Of a DNA stretch of 6,003 bases, positions 5,666 through 6,003 are shown piece after piece. The number at the start of each line of letters is the position of its first letter. Position 1 is the first letter of the stretch. Source of the DNA: an uncultured Paracoccaceae bacterium (lineage in GTDB: Bacteria > Pseudomonadota > Alphaproteobacteria > Rhodobacterales > Rhodobacteraceae); the NCBI GenBank assembly GCA_937952085.1, contig CALFYQ010000250.1, forward strand, positions 1 through 6,003. The letters run 5' to 3'. The translations under genes and the position numbers were made by a program. The notes beneath the pieces were generated by a model, which searched no databases, was not told the DNA's origin, and was given only the letters and a program-made list of their open reading frames with translations.

Positions 5666-6003
5666 GTGAGCGCAGGGATCGATCCGGCCTTCGCGGCGCG
5701 GTTCGAGGGGCGGCTCTCGGCCGGCCGGCCGCTCGCGCCGCTGACCTGGCTCCGGGTCGGCGGGCCGGCGGACTGGCTCTTCGCTCCGCGCGACGCCGCG
5801 GATCTGGCGGATTTCCTCGCCGGCCTTCCCGCCGACGTGCCGCTCACCGTGATCGGCGTCGGCTCGAATCTGATCGTGCGGGATGGCGGGGTGCGGGGCG
5901 TCGTCGTCCGTATCGCCGGGCGGGGCTTTGGCGCCGTCGAGGCGCTGCCGGGCGCGCGGCTCCGGGCCGGCGCCGGCGCGCTCGATTCCCGCGTCGCCGA
6001 GGC
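5666..6003 (+). CDS. murB: MurB, UDP-N-acetylenolpyruvoylglucosamine reductase (N-terminal part)
   Basis: MurB is the cytoplasmic FAD- and NADPH-dependent enzyme that reduces UDP-GlcNAc-enolpyruvate to UDP-MurNAc, the substrate of MurC. About 112 codons are present; the gene continues beyond the window. The FAD-binding domain is clear: PLTWLRVGGPADWLF (25-39), the usual substrate-side RVGGPA segment, then VIGVGSNLIVRDGGVRGVVVR (62-82) with the GxGSNLLVxDGG signature. The C-terminal catalytic Ser and Glu fall outside the window. The start is taken as GTG 5666, which gives a 24-residue lead into PLTWLRVGG, as usual for alphaproteobacterial MurB. No good Shine-Dalgarno sequence is seen, and the frame stays open upstream, so the start is less certain than the identity. 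Confidence 0.93.
   Translation, partial: MSAGIDPAFAARFEGRLSAGRPLAPLTWLRVGGPADWLFAPRDAADLADFLAGLPADVPLTVIGVGSNLIVRDGGVRGVVVRIAGRGFGAVEALPGARLRAGAGALDSRVAE

Noticed and set aside
4497..5669. Plus-strand open frame inside murC running through the murC-murB spacer
   Set aside because: The part within murC is an out-of-frame shadow. Only the spacer part from GTG 5412 is discussed, and that at low confidence.
1..6003. An undescribed defence, mobile or biosynthetic system
   Set aside because: All long genes are canonical peptidoglycan and division genes in the standard dcw order. There are no transposase, integrase, CRISPR or toxin motifs, and no abrupt composition change apart from the two short gaps.

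Overview
The window is an ordinary housekeeping stretch of a bacterial dcw (division and cell wall) cluster, read entirely on the + strand. It runs 3' end of mraY, a 56-codon unknown ORF, murD, ftsW, murG, murC and the 5' part of murB. The DNA is very GC-rich, with codon third positions almost all G or C. Gene order and protein motifs suggest an alphaproteobacterium, possibly near Rhodobacterales; that assignment is an inference from style, not a measured placement. No mobile element, CRISPR array, tRNA or rRNA gene, or phage-like cargo is visible, and I found no exotic system.

Layout. Bases 1-58 are the last codons of mraY (lipid I synthesis). Bases 63-233 hold a short, highly charged ORF that overlaps the murD start by GTGA. 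murD (230-1627) overlaps ftsW (1624-2808) by ATGA. A 112-bp gap (2809-2920), clearly richer in A and T than its surroundings, carries a perfect 11-bp inverted repeat and three clustered GANTC sites. murG (2921-4021) follows and overlaps murC (4018-5415) by ATGA. A second gap of 250 bp (5416-5665) has several possible hairpins and short repeats but no recognisable gene. murB starts at 5666 and runs off the window.

How the genes work together. MurB (reduction of UDP-GlcNAc-enolpyruvate), MurC (adds L-Ala) and MurD (adds D-Glu) act in the cytoplasm to build the UDP-MurNAc peptide. MraY transfers the finished phospho-MurNAc-pentapeptide to undecaprenyl phosphate, giving lipid I. MurG adds GlcNAc to give lipid II, and FtsW polymerises lipid II at the division septum. 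The 4-bp overlaps at murD/ftsW and murG/murC point to translational coupling within one transcript. The ftsW-murG gap is the best candidate for an internal regulatory point.

The items most worth a second look are the 56-codon ORF between mraY and murD, the GANTC-bearing palindrome before murG, and the unexplained murC-murB spacer.
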